From NCBI GenBank assembly GCA_021793055.1, contig JAJYTL010000108.1, forward strand, positions 1 through 9,183: DNA of 9,183 bases. The letters run 5' to 3'. The notes below the pieces were generated by a model. It was not told where the DNA came from and did no database searches. It saw only the letters and a list, made by a program, of their open reading frames with translations. Positions 1 through 6,596 of the stretch are shown piece after piece. The first letter of the stretch is position 1. Each line of letters begins with the position of its first letter. The DNA comes from Pseudomonadota bacterium (GTDB lineage: Bacteria > Pseudomonadota > Alphaproteobacteria > Ferrovibrionales > Ferrovibrionaceae). Made by a program: the position numbers and the translations under genes.

Positions 1-17
1 CACGCCGGCAACCGTGC

Positions 18-46
18 TCGACGCCTCATACAAACCCTTGTATAAT
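18..46 (+). promoter_or_regulatory. Probable sigma-70 promoter of the toxin-antitoxin operon
   Basis: A perfect -10 box TATAAT lies at 41-46. It is preceded, at the ideal 17-base spacing, by TCGACG at 18-23, which matches 4 of 6 positions of the -35 consensus. Transcription would start near 52-54, only a few bases before the toxin ATG at 57, so the toxin message would be leaderless or nearly so. This is read from the sequence alone. Confidence 0.6.
28..43. promoter_or_regulatory. Palindromic operator overlapping the -10 box
   Basis: ATACAA (28-33) and TTGTAT (38-43) form a perfect 6-base inverted repeat around a 4-base spacer. The right arm overlaps the -10 hexamer. Toxin-antitoxin operons of the HigBA kind are normally repressed by their HTH antitoxin binding such a palindrome, so the likely ligand is the Xre protein encoded at 405-713. 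The symmetry is seen; the binding partner is inferred. Confidence 0.55.
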
Positions 47-56
47 GCGTGGGCGA

Positions 57-395
57 ATGGTGAAGACGCTCTTCCGGCTCGGCTCGTCGCGGAGCGAGAT
101 CAGGAACTTTCCGGCCGACGCCAGACGGCGCGCCGGTTACCAGTTGTATCTCGTGCAATCGGGGCTCGAACCCTCCGATGGGAAGCCTATGCCATCCGTG
201 GGCGCCGGCGTACAAGAGATCGGGGTGCGCACCGGGAGGGAGCCTGGCGTCTTTTAGGTCGCGTAGTTCGAGGAAGCGGTTTATGCGCTTCATGCGTTCG
301 AGAAGAAAGCTCGAAAGACGCCGAAGGCCGACTTGGATTTGGCCCGATCCCGACTGCGGGAGTTACTGAGGCGGCGCGCGGCCACGGGAATTTAG
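57..395 (+). pseudogene. Phage Gp49-like / HigB-RelE superfamily toxin, inactivated by two amber codons
   Basis: Read in one frame from ATG 57, this is a Gp49-like (DUF891, HigB-type) toxin of about 112 codons. The first 66 residues carry family hallmarks: FRLGSSRSEIRNFP, DARRRAGYQL, a GLEPSDGKPMPSVGAG-like stretch, and VQEI. TAG codons interrupt the frame at 255-257 and 264-266. The same frame then continues with recognisable C-terminal family sequence (FEEAVYALHAFEKKARKTPKADLDLARSR in pieces) to TAG at 393-395. Family members have roughly seven residues between the GxF and the FEEAVY-like block; only four codons are present here. That fits a small in-frame loss plus Tyr (TAC) to TAG and Lys (AAG) to TAG changes. 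Active family members are ribosome-linked mRNA interferases. This copy should give at most a 66-residue fragment lacking the C-terminal half. ATG 45 is an alternative start, but it would lie upstream of the predicted transcript start. Confidence 0.82.
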
Positions 396-404
396 GAGCA
401 GGTG

Positions 405-713
405 ATGAATATCGAGCGGTCATCCGGGAACGTGTTTCGAGACCTCGGCTTCGGACCAAAAGAGGCCGAGGGCCTGCGCTTGCGCGCCCAGTTGATGGCG
501 GAACTCAAACGGCTCATCCAGGCGCGCAAGCTGACGCAGAGCTCCGCGGCCAAGCTCTTCGGAGTAACCCAGCCTCGGGTCAGCGACCTTGTCCGCGGGA
601 AAATCGACCTGTTCAGCATCGAGACTCTCGTCGACATGCTGACCCGCGCCGGCATCCGCGTCCAGCTTCGACTGGCACCCGCAGGCCGTCCTCCGCGCCA
701 CGAAGCGGCATGA
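405..713 (+). CDS. Xre-family HTH antitoxin, partner of the broken upstream toxin
   Basis: This 102-residue protein is the antitoxin half of a HigBA-like pair. It neutralises its toxin by binding and represses the operon through a helix-turn-helix. The HTH spans about residues 43-66: LTQ, the first helix SSAAKLFG, and the recognition helix TQPRVSDLVRG. It is followed by the FSIETLVDMLTRAG segment typical of the HTH_37/COG5606 type that pairs with Gp49-like toxins. GGAG at 395-398 lies six bases before ATG 405; GTG at 402 is too close to it, so ATG is preferred. The gene starts 10 bases after the toxin frame ends, and toxin-first order is normal for this class. The reading frame is intact although the toxin is not. 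It may now act only as an orphan repressor or as protection against a related toxin elsewhere. Confidence 0.85.
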   Translation: MNIERSSGNVFRDLGFGPKEAEGLRLRAQLMAELKRLIQARKLTQSSAAKLFGVTQPRVSDLVRGKIDLFSIETLVDMLTRAGIRVQLRLAPAGRPPRHEAA

Positions 714-753
714 TTCGGCGCTCAAAGCAGTAACGAAGAATCGACGTTATTGT

Positions 754-3700
754 CTAAGCCCTGGCAAGACGCGGGTCCCGGATCACTAGCTGCCAATCCG
801 GGCCTGAGCGAGCGAATGCAAAACGCGGGTCGTTCGCTACCAGTCGAAAAGGCTGGCGGTCAGTAGACTCGACCGGAAGCCGCACTCGCCCATCCACCGA
901 ACAAAGTCGGAGCCCGCCGTCTTCCAACTGGCGAAGGTGGACCACACCAAGCCCATCGGCATTAGGAAGAGAAAACGGTTCGAAGTCCGGTGCTTTTGGA
1001 CGCCGGTATTCTCGGAAGTCGCTGACAATTAGCTCCAACCAGTCGACCGTAGTCGGAGAGACATATGGCCGTCTCTCGTCCAAAAAGCCGGGGTCACGCA
1101 GAACTCGGGCGATTTCGAACACGCTTGCGTCGGGTGACGCAATCGATAGTGAGGCCAGTTCCGTGGACGCCACACGAGATCTAATGCCGGCCAGAAAAAT
1201 TCGCGCGGCCAACTCATTAGGCACTCCTAATTCCAAGAGGAGCGCCAACCGTGCCAGGGGTTTAGCACGGTCTTCGTCCGCAGCCACACGAACCTGCTGA
1301 GCCGCCGCATGAATGATCCAGGTGAGCTGATAGCCCCAGAAGTCTTTGCAGATGCTCGCTGCCTCCTTGTCGACATCGCACAACCCCCGTAAGCTCTGCC
1401 CGCTTAACCATCCTTCTCTCAGCGCCTCCAGACGCGATGCTTCCGGTGGATTACCTACTATTGGCGCTGCGTGCTGCCTCGCCCAATCCTCGATTTCCCG
1501 TACGGCGGACGTCAGCACCGAGAGCCTCTCGGGATTCGCCGCGATGGAATCAGCCACACGGGAAAAGACTCCGAGCGCGGCTTGCGCTTCAATGCCGACT
1601 CGCAGGGGGAGGCCAGATGACATTACGGCCCTTCGGCCAGCCACATCCGGTAGACGCACGAGCGCTGACTTTGCTCGGGCTCTCAGGAACTGCACGACAT
1701 CTCGTGCATCGACTTCGCTCCCGCTGGCGCGAGCCTGGATCGCTGCAAGCGATTGTCGGAAGACATCATCGATCCATGATTCCGGCTCGCCACCGCTAGG
1801 ATTGACAAGATCGTCAAGTTGGAGTGCGAGTAGCTCATCATCGAGCAAATCGCAAAGATCTTCACAGGCTCCAGCTCGATGTCCTAGCCTTGAGAAGTCA
1901 TTGTTCGCTGCGAGTTCCAACAACACTTCGAACGCTACTCCCGCCCTCGTCGCGATCTGGCGCAGTCGTTTGAGCAAGTAGAGCAGACCGCTTTCAACTC
2001 GATCGGCTGTTGAACTCTCAAAGTACTGTCGTGCCAGGGCTTCCTGATTTCGCACTTGATAATCTGTCTGGCTCTGGTCGATTGCATACAGAATCTTCCC
2101 TTCGCCGTCGACGAAAGCTCGACCAGCTCTCCCAGCTATATTCCAAAAGTCGCGCTTGTCGATTGGGTATTGTCCCGTATATGGCGACGCTATGATCACA
2201 CTCGATATCCCGACATTTACTCCCTGCGCGAGAGTGGTGGTTGCGATCACGATTTTTGGTGGCCCTGCGCGCATCAGGTGCTCCATCGCGAGGCGCACCT
2301 GCGGTGTAAGGCGGTTGCTGTGACACAGAACCCCGGCCCGCGCCGCCCGAACCTCGATCGCGCTATCGTCGAGCTCTTCTGAACAGACGGCGACAAAAAT
2401 CTTCCACTCACGCCCAGGCCAAGAATAATCGGGTGACTCCTCGCCGAGCGCTAGCAAAACAGCTTTCGCAAGTGACGGTATGGAGGTTGCTTTTCCCGAG
2501 AATATCATCACCGGTCCGATCTCGGACAGACGCACTGCCGCGGCGGCGACGGCCTCGTTTTTGTCGCAGGGGAAATACTTTCTCCGTCTGCCGAAGCCGA
2601 GCGGCCGCGCAACGATGAAAGAGGGATTGAAGGACGGTACCTCTCCCAGCCAATCCACACGCACACGCGACCCGTTCCAGCGCAGAATGCCAAAACGCTC
2701 GGCAGAAGGTTTCCAAGGCGAAATGGCAACCGCTTGCGAGTCAGCAGCTATCCACTCTGCAAGGTCTTGTGCGTTCGGCAGGACCGCAGACAGGAGTAGG
2801 ATTCTAGCACCTGTCGTTCGCGCCGCACTACGGAGGTGATCAACGAAAATTTCGTTTCTGACGTAGCGTTCGGACGGCCCCAAAAGATGGCCCTCGTCAA
2901 TGATAAACAGCTTAATTTTCGCTAGGAGGTCAGGTGCCGCTCTCAGAAGCGCTCGCGCTTTCTCTGGTGTGACTATCGTAATCGCGGCCTCAGCCGCGAG
3001 CTCCGTATCGACGCTGCTGACACGTGATCCTCCGTACAGGTGGGACACCCCGTAGCCCAGCCAATTAAAAGTGTCGTTAAGCGACCGCTCTATTTCCAGC
3101 GCAAGTGACCGAAACGGAGCCAGGTAGAAAACGCGAGCATCGTTGTCCGAAAGCAAGGTCTGCAAGATCGCGAGTTCAGCGACTCGCGTTTTTCCGGCGC
3201 TGGTGCGCAGGTTAATCACCGCGCCCCTATTGTTTTGATCAAGTGCCAACGGGAGAGCTTGCCGCTGTGACGTCCAGAATTCCGTGATCGGATAACGAGC
3301 GAAAGCTAGAAGCTGAATATAGCGGCGCAACTCGTTTTGGTTGCCTGGCGGGAAATACGGTGGCAGAACCCGCCACGGTGAAGCATCGCCTAGGTCGCCG
3401 AGCATCAGTCGCAAAAGACGGACAACAGACCACCACCCCGGGTGTCCTCCCTCTGTGACGATCACGGTCGCGTCTTCAAGTTCCGCCAGCGCTTGCCGGA
3501 GCAGTTCGAAATCGCCGACGCAAATGAATTCGAGAGCGAGCGCTACGGCTCGCGCCACTGTAACCGTGATCGCCCATTCGTCGAGTTCGCCTTGCTCGCT
3601 GAAGTCTGCGTGATCCAGCAGCGTTGTCGAATTTATCGCGTGAACAAGACCTGGAATGTCCTTCCGAAGAAAAGCAGCAATGGCCCTTGCGGCGTCTGTC

Positions 3701-4122
3701 TGCTCTCTGACATTCCGCATGGTGACGAAAGCGCGAGAATAATGCCCGGCTGCATAGAATGCCATCGCGGCTACGAGCTCGTGGAAACCGCTCTCTCTGG
3801 AGGATGGAGCCGACGGCCCGTGAACGTAATGAAGAAGAGAAGCGGCACGTTCTAAGCCATTGATGCCTACGGCCATTCTCTCGGGATCGTTAAGAGAAGA
3901 AGCGCGGGCGGTTTCGATGAGACTTGCCGCCGCTGCCAAAACCGAGTGAGCGGCGACGGAAACCTTGTCATCAAGGGCCGGGTCGAAGGCCGGAAAGTTC
4001 GCAGTGTCCTCTCGCACCTCGAACAGGACGTGCCTCGCCTGAGCCTGCGCGAAGAGGTTCCTCATCTGTGGCGCGTCAAATCTCAACAGTATCTGCCGCG
4101 CGGTTTCTTCGGGGATCGCCAT
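754..4122 (-). CDS. hamB: Ski2-like superfamily 2 helicase, HamB-like (Hachiman defence)
   Basis: This is an 1122-residue helicase, predicted to be the DNA-sensing motor of a Hachiman complex. SF2 motifs appear in order: a Q-like FWTSQRQAL (282-290); motif I TSAGKT (307-312, catalytic K311); Ia YLAPFRSLALE (333-343); Ib IVTPEK (383-388); motif II DEGH (409-412); motif III LSAVLPN (444-450); IV VMIFSGK (538-544); V TTTLAQGVNV (628-637); and VI NIAGRAGR (661-668). The SAVLPN and NIAGRAGR forms are typical of Ski2-like enzymes. All ATPase residues look intact. About 280 residues precede the motor and about 450 follow it; I recognise no named domain in either part. The start is three bases after the nuclease stop codon, with no good Shine-Dalgarno, so translational coupling is likely. 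In known HamAB the helicase holds the nuclease inactive and releases it on aberrant DNA. Nothing looks broken. The AbpB-type helicase of AbpAB is the nearest alternative name. Confidence 0.82.
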   Translation of the reverse strand: MAIPEETARQILLRFDAPQMRNLFAQAQARHVLFEVREDTANFPAFDPALDDKVSVAAHSVLAAAASLIETARASSLNDPERMAVGINGLERAASLLHYVHGPSAPSSRESGFHELVAAMAFYAAGHYSRAFVTMRNVREQTDAARAIAAFLRKDIPGLVHAINSTTLLDHADFSEQGELDEWAITVTVARAVALALEFICVGDFELLRQALAELEDATVIVTEGGHPGWWSVVRLLRLMLGDLGDASPWRVLPPYFPPGNQNELRRYIQLLAFARYPITEFWTSQRQALPLALDQNNRGAVINLRTSAGKTRVAELAILQTLLSDNDARVFYLAPFRSLALEIERSLNDTFNWLGYGVSHLYGGSRVSSVDTELAAEAAITIVTPEKARALLRAAPDLLAKIKLFIIDEGHLLGPSERYVRNEIFVDHLRSAARTTGARILLLSAVLPNAQDLAEWIAADSQAVAISPWKPSAERFGILRWNGSRVRVDWLGEVPSFNPSFIVARPLGFGRRRKYFPCDKNEAVAAAAVRLSEIGPVMIFSGKATSIPSLAKAVLLALGEESPDYSWPGREWKIFVAVCSEELDDSAIEVRAARAGVLCHSNRLTPQVRLAMEHLMRAGPPKIVIATTTLAQGVNVGISSVIIASPYTGQYPIDKRDFWNIAGRAGRAFVDGEGKILYAIDQSQTDYQVRNQEALARQYFESSTADRVESGLLYLLKRLRQIATRAGVAFEVLLELAANNDFSRLGHRAGACEDLCDLLDDELLALQLDDLVNPSGGEPESWIDDVFRQSLAAIQARASGSEVDARDVVQFLRARAKSALVRLPDVAGRRAVMSSGLPLRVGIEAQAALGVFSRVADSIAANPERLSVLTSAVREIEDWARQHAAPIVGNPPEASRLEALREGWLSGQSLRGLCDVDKEAASICKDFWGYQLTWIIHAAAQQVRVAADEDRAKPLARLALLLELGVPNELAARIFLAGIRSRVASTELASLSIASPDASVFEIARVLRDPGFLDERRPYVSPTTVDWLELIVSDFREYRRPKAPDFEPFSLPNADGLGVVHLRQLEDGGLRLCSVDGRVRLPVESTDRQPFRLVANDPRFAFARSGPDWQLVIRDPRLARA

Positions 4123-4125
4123 CGG

Positions 4126-4962
4126 TCAATCAAGCCCTTGGTAGCAATCTCTTACCAGTGAATCTGGATCAGCGACGCCCAGCGAGATCATCGCAAGCCG
4201 CACCAATTGACCGGGTGTTCCGCGCTGAACCCGATCCCTGGCATGTGTATCGCTCAGCAAGAGTCCCACGTAATCAAGTCGGAGCTTTCCTGAGGCGAAC
4301 AACTCGGCGCAGCGTTCGATGCGTATGCCCTCATCGGTCCGACCCCCGTCGAACAGGTGGTCCGCAACGAACTGTAGTGACACCGGAATGCCGGCACGGT
4401 GCGAGCGCGCAAGATCAGAGACGATCTCTTTCACGGCAGCCACAGACGCTGTTTGTCTGAACTTCGACTCGCCCACGATAATCCGGACGGGGTCCGCATC
4501 AAGATCAAATGCGAGAACGTCGTCACCCTTCATTGACTGGTCGACATTTGGATTGTAGCGCAGCCGGTAGATGGGCACGGTCGCGCTTGTTGCCGCGCCG
4601 AGATATTCGGCCAGAACGATTTCCGCGAGGTTCCCTTTTCGGGTGTCTTCGAGAACCGGGAACCGCCCTAGGCGAGCCTGCTCAGCGCCGAAGCCTAACC
4701 GTATCATCGCCTGGCGACGACGTCGGCTCCTTCTGAGTTGCTCCTCGCTCGCGTGATACCGAACCAGCATCTCCCGGAATTGAGCTACCACACGATCCCG
4801 GTTGTTCTGTCTTTCAGACAGCGCGCGGTGCGGCACCTGAGTCACAGTTTGTAAGTCGGTCGCGCATAGGATCTCAGCAAATGCATGGGGCGTTGACGGA
4901 TGTGGACCGAGGATTTGATCCGACCGGACGCTCGGGCGGGAAGAACTATGCGTTTCAGCCAT
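4126..4962 (-). CDS. hamA: PD-(D/E)XK-type nuclease with DUF1837, HamA-like (Hachiman defence)
   Basis: This 278-residue protein is the predicted effector nuclease of a two-gene Hachiman system. Counting from ATG 4962, the C-terminal two thirds carry a PD-(D/E)XK-like core in order: RKGNLAEIVLAEYL with E114 on the first helix; the strand MKGDDVLAFD with D147/D148; then IIVGESKF with E165-S-K167, the ExK half of the site. The surrounding pattern resembles DUF1837/HamA. The first ~100 residues are a low-similarity, charged region with a basic run (RRSRRRR) near residues 78-84. The next gene is the Ski2-like helicase, three bases downstream, and this nuclease-helicase order is the Hachiman order. 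A TTG at 4969-4971 would add three residues; ATG is preferred although neither start has a clear Shine-Dalgarno. Known HamA degrades DNA when HamB senses damaged or phage DNA. AbpA of AbpAB is a related alternative. Family assignment is from motif recognition, not a search. Confidence 0.78.
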   Translation of the reverse strand: MAETHSSSRPSVRSDQILGPHPSTPHAFAEILCATDLQTVTQVPHRALSERQNNRDRVVAQFREMLVRYHASEEQLRRSRRRRQAMIRLGFGAEQARLGRFPVLEDTRKGNLAEIVLAEYLGAATSATVPIYRLRYNPNVDQSMKGDDVLAFDLDADPVRIIVGESKFRQTASVAAVKEIVSDLARSHRAGIPVSLQFVADHLFDGGRTDEGIRIERCAELFASGKLRLDYVGLLLSDTHARDRVQRGTPGQLVRLAMISLGVADPDSLVRDCYQGLD

Positions 4963-4995
4963 CGAATCCAAGGCGTCTACCAGACGCTCTGTGGG

Positions 4996-5024
4996 ATTTT
5001 CGGAGATCGGTGCGATCCGGTCAA
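4996..5024 (-). promoter_or_regulatory. Candidate promoter of the hamA-hamB operon
   Basis: On the minus strand, TTGACC (5024-5019) matches 5 of 6 positions of the -35 consensus. Exactly 17 bases separate it from GAAAAT (5001-4996), which matches 4 of 6 of the -10. The start of transcription would fall near 4989, giving a leader of roughly 30 bases before the hamA ATG. The rest of the 236-base spacer between hamA and the tRNA-Lys gene shows no ORF or RNA gene that I can support. Confidence 0.45.
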
Positions 5025-5198
5025 CCGCATCTACGGATCAGACGACTCTCCTCGCTTGGGGGAGCAGAAGGCGTCAACGACCCGGCCCGAAGCGACGACG
5101 GCTCTTGACGAATGCGGGCACAAGGCGGGCAGTCGCGGCCAGTTGGCGCCGCGATGTCCGCGTTAGCCCCAGAAACGGTGTTTCATTTTGTGAGTTTT

Positions 5199-5274
<76 letters not shown>

Positions 5275-5311
5275 ATCTACCCGACTAACACCCCAGAGAC
5301 CGGCGGTTGGG

Positions 5312-5387
5312 TGGGGTGAGTGAAGGGACTTGAACCCTCGACCACCGAGGCCACAACCCGGTGCTCTGCCAACTGAGCTACACTCAC
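5312..5387 (-). tRNA. tRNA-His (anticodon GTG)
   Basis: The acceptor stem is GTGAGTG/CACTCAC, and the anticodon stem CCGGG/CTCGG encloses the loop TTGTGGC with anticodon GTG. The discriminator is C73, followed by an encoded CCA. A G at 5388 supplies the extra G(-1) opposite C73 that HisRS requires, so the mature 5' end is probably at 5388. It lies between the tRNA-Arg and tRNA-Lys genes on the same strand. Confidence 0.96.
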
Positions 5388-5438
5388 CGCCTAACGCTCT
5401 CTGCCGCAAGAACACCGCCGGCACTGTACCATCTACAC

Positions 5439-5515
5439 TGGCGCGCCAGGAGGGATTCGAACCCCCGCCCCGCGGCTTAGAAGGCCGCTGCTCTTTCCAC
5501 CTGAGCTACTGGCGC
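5439..5515 (-). tRNA. tRNA-Arg (anticodon TCT)
   Basis: The acceptor stem is GCGCCAG/CTGGCGC, and the anticodon stem GCGGC/GCCGC encloses the loop CTTCTAA with anticodon TCT, which decodes AGA and AGG. The T arm contains GTTCGAATC. The discriminator is G and CCA is encoded at 5441-5439. Only three bases separate its 5' end from the 3' end of the upstream tRNA-Pro, so the two must be processed from one precursor. Confidence 0.96.
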
Positions 5516-5518
5516 GGA

Positions 5519-5592
5519 TCGGGGCGAGCCGATTTGAACGGCCGACCCCCTGCTCCCAAGGCAGGTGCGCTACCAGGCTGCGCTACGCCCCG
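5519..5592 (-). tRNA. tRNA-Pro (anticodon TGG)
   Basis: The acceptor stem is CGGGGCG/CGCCCCG, the form typical of proline tRNAs. The anticodon stem CCTGC/GCAGG encloses the loop CTTGGGA with anticodon TGG. The discriminator is A. The next three bases are TCC rather than CCA, so, unlike the other three tRNAs here, its CCA end is not encoded and must be added by nucleotidyltransferase. It is the first gene of the tRNA cluster. Confidence 0.95.
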
Positions 5593-5602
5593 GCCTCGTC
5601 CA

Positions 5603-5632
5603 TCTTTACCATGGGCCACAGCGCCGTCTCAA
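5603..5632 (-). promoter_or_regulatory. Weak candidate promoter of the tRNA cluster
   Basis: On the minus strand, TTGAGA (5632-5627) matches 5 of 6 positions of the -35 box. TAAAGA (5608-5603) is a poor -10, with 3 of 6 matches at an 18-base spacing. It sits between the menA stop and the 5' end of tRNA-Pro, leaving only a few bases of leader. The tRNAs could instead be read through from menA. Confidence 0.3.
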
Positions 5633-5637
5633 GCCGA

Positions 5638-5652
5638 CAGGGCGGCGCCCTG
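5638..5652 (-). terminator. GC-rich hairpin just downstream of menA, possible terminator
   Basis: CAGGGC and GCCCTG form a perfect 6-base stem with a 3-base loop, 11 bases past the menA stop. There is no T-run after it on the minus strand, so it is not a canonical intrinsic terminator. It may only protect the menA transcript 3' end. Confidence 0.3.
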
Positions 5653-5663
5653 GCGCGCCAAGC

Positions 5664-6596
5664 CTACAACTTTAAGGCTCCGGCCGCCAGGATCGAGCCT
5701 GCCAAGAGGAGGCCGAACTCCAGATGCAGCCGGGCCGACCCCAGCACCGCCCGGTCCAGCGCCGCGGGCGTGCTTTCGCTCAGGACCGGCCGCAGCGCGG
5801 CCCAGGCGTGGGGCAGCGTGAGCGCGGTGGCAAGGACCGTCCACGGCAACACGCCCGCCACCACTGCGCCGGCCGTTGTCACGTAGGCCGCCGCGCACAG
5901 AAGCGCCATCTCGGCCGCCGCCGCCCGCCGGCCAAACAGGTTTGCCAGCGTGGTCTTGCGATAGCGCGGATCGGTCTCGATATCGCGGACGTTGTTCGCA
6001 TGCAAAATCGCCGTCACCAGAAAACCAACCGGCAGCGAAGCAACCAACGGCGCCCAGCCAAGCTCAAGCGCCATCACGAAGTAGCTCCCCAGCACGATAG
6101 CCGGACCCATGAAAATGAACACCGCAAGCTCGCCCAGCGCATTGTAGGCCAGCGCAAAGGGCGGCGCGGTGTAGAAGTAACCGGCCGCCACGCTCGGAAG
6201 GCCGATCACCAGGATCGGCCATCCGCAGGCGTAGCTGAGCGCCAAACCCGCCAGGCTGCCCGCGCCAAGGCAGGCCATCCCGCCCCACCACACCTCGTCG
6301 GCAGTCAGCAATCCCCGCTGAATCACCTTGCTGCCGCCCAGCGAATCGAGCGAGTCAGCGCCTTTGACGTGGTCGTAGTAGTCGTTGATAAGGTTCGTCC
6401 CGATGTGAATGGCAAGCGCTCCGGCCAGCGCCGCCAGCAGGCGAAACGGCGCGAAAAAGCCTGCCCGCACCGCCATAGCCGCCCCGACCAGAAGCGGCGT
6501 CACGGACGCGGTCAGCGAATAGGACCGACACGCCTCGAACCACGCCTGCAGCCTGCCCGGCCCTGCCGCTTCATCAATCGACGGCGCCTCTGACAT
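5664..6596 (-). CDS. menA: 1,4-dihydroxy-2-naphthoate polyprenyltransferase (UbiA family, MenA-type)
   Basis: This 310-residue integral membrane enzyme is predicted to attach the polyprenyl tail to 1,4-dihydroxy-2-naphthoate, giving demethylmenaquinone in the respiratory quinone pathway. Two Asp-rich, Mg-diphosphate binding motifs of the UbiA superfamily are visible. The first is NLINDYYDHVKGAD (N68, D72, D75, D81) and the second is NNVRDIETD (N201-D209), followed by the RKTTLA segment (213-218). The early RSYSLTASVTPLLVG stretch and the ND[YF][YF]D form favour MenA over UbiA itself. About eight or nine hydrophobic helices fill the rest, and the length is normal. ATG 6596 has GGAAGG six bases upstream; the upstream TTG at 6614 has no such site and was rejected. 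It is divergent from the transporter operon, and no other men gene is in view. A different UbiA-family substrate is the main alternative. Confidence 0.87.
   Translation of the reverse strand: MSEAPSIDEAAGPGRLQAWFEACRSYSLTASVTPLLVGAAMAVRAGFFAPFRLLAALAGALAIHIGTNLINDYYDHVKGADSLDSLGGSKVIQRGLLTADEVWWGGMACLGAGSLAGLALSYACGWPILVIGLPSVAAGYFYTAPPFALAYNALGELAVFIFMGPAIVLGSYFVMALELGWAPLVASLPVGFLVTAILHANNVRDIETDPRYRKTTLANLFGRRAAAAEMALLCAAAYVTTAGAVVAGVLPWTVLATALTLPHAWAALRPVLSESTPAALDRAVLGSARLHLEFGLLLAGSILAAGALKL

Noticed and set aside
150..180. Sequence resembling a tRNA T-loop (GGGCTCGAACCCTCC) inside the toxin region, as a possible attachment-site remnant
   Set aside because: It encodes conserved toxin residues (SGLEPSD) in frame, and no acceptor or anticodon arm is around it.
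255..266. Amber codons read as pyrrolysine or another amino acid so that the toxin would be functional
   Set aside because: hamB and menA end in TAG at normal protein ends, and the stop cluster goes with a local deletion. Pseudogene is the simpler reading.
14..733. A long open frame of 239 codons across the toxin-antitoxin region
   Set aside because: The product is Arg/Pro-rich without any family pattern. It is an out-of-frame shadow of the toxin and antitoxin genes in GC-rich DNA.
731..749. Inverted repeat TAACG...CGTTA between the convergent antitoxin and helicase genes, as a bidirectional terminator
   Set aside because: The stem has only five pairs with a nine-base loop and no T-run on either strand, so it is too weak to call.
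4963..4971. TTG start for the nuclease, three codons upstream of the ATG
   Set aside because: It gives only three more residues and has no better ribosome-binding site; it cannot be excluded but ATG is preferred.
5172..5184. GAAAC-GGT-GTTTC hairpin after the tRNA-Lys gene as its terminator
   Set aside because: In the direction of tRNA transcription it is followed by TGGGG, not by T residues; the T-rich side belongs to the other strand, where no upstream gene is transcribed.
5438..5660. Repeated CTGGCGCGCCA at 5438-5448 and 5650-5660 as possible direct-repeat attachment sites
   Set aside because: The first copy is simply the CCA, discriminator and acceptor stem of tRNA-Arg; the second is a short self-complementary GC-rich stretch. 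Eleven bases of low-complexity palindrome is not convincing.
5724..6593. 289-codon open frame on the + strand opposite menA
   Set aside because: Its Arg/Gln/His-rich translation has no domain pattern. It is the antisense shadow of the GC-rich membrane-protein gene.
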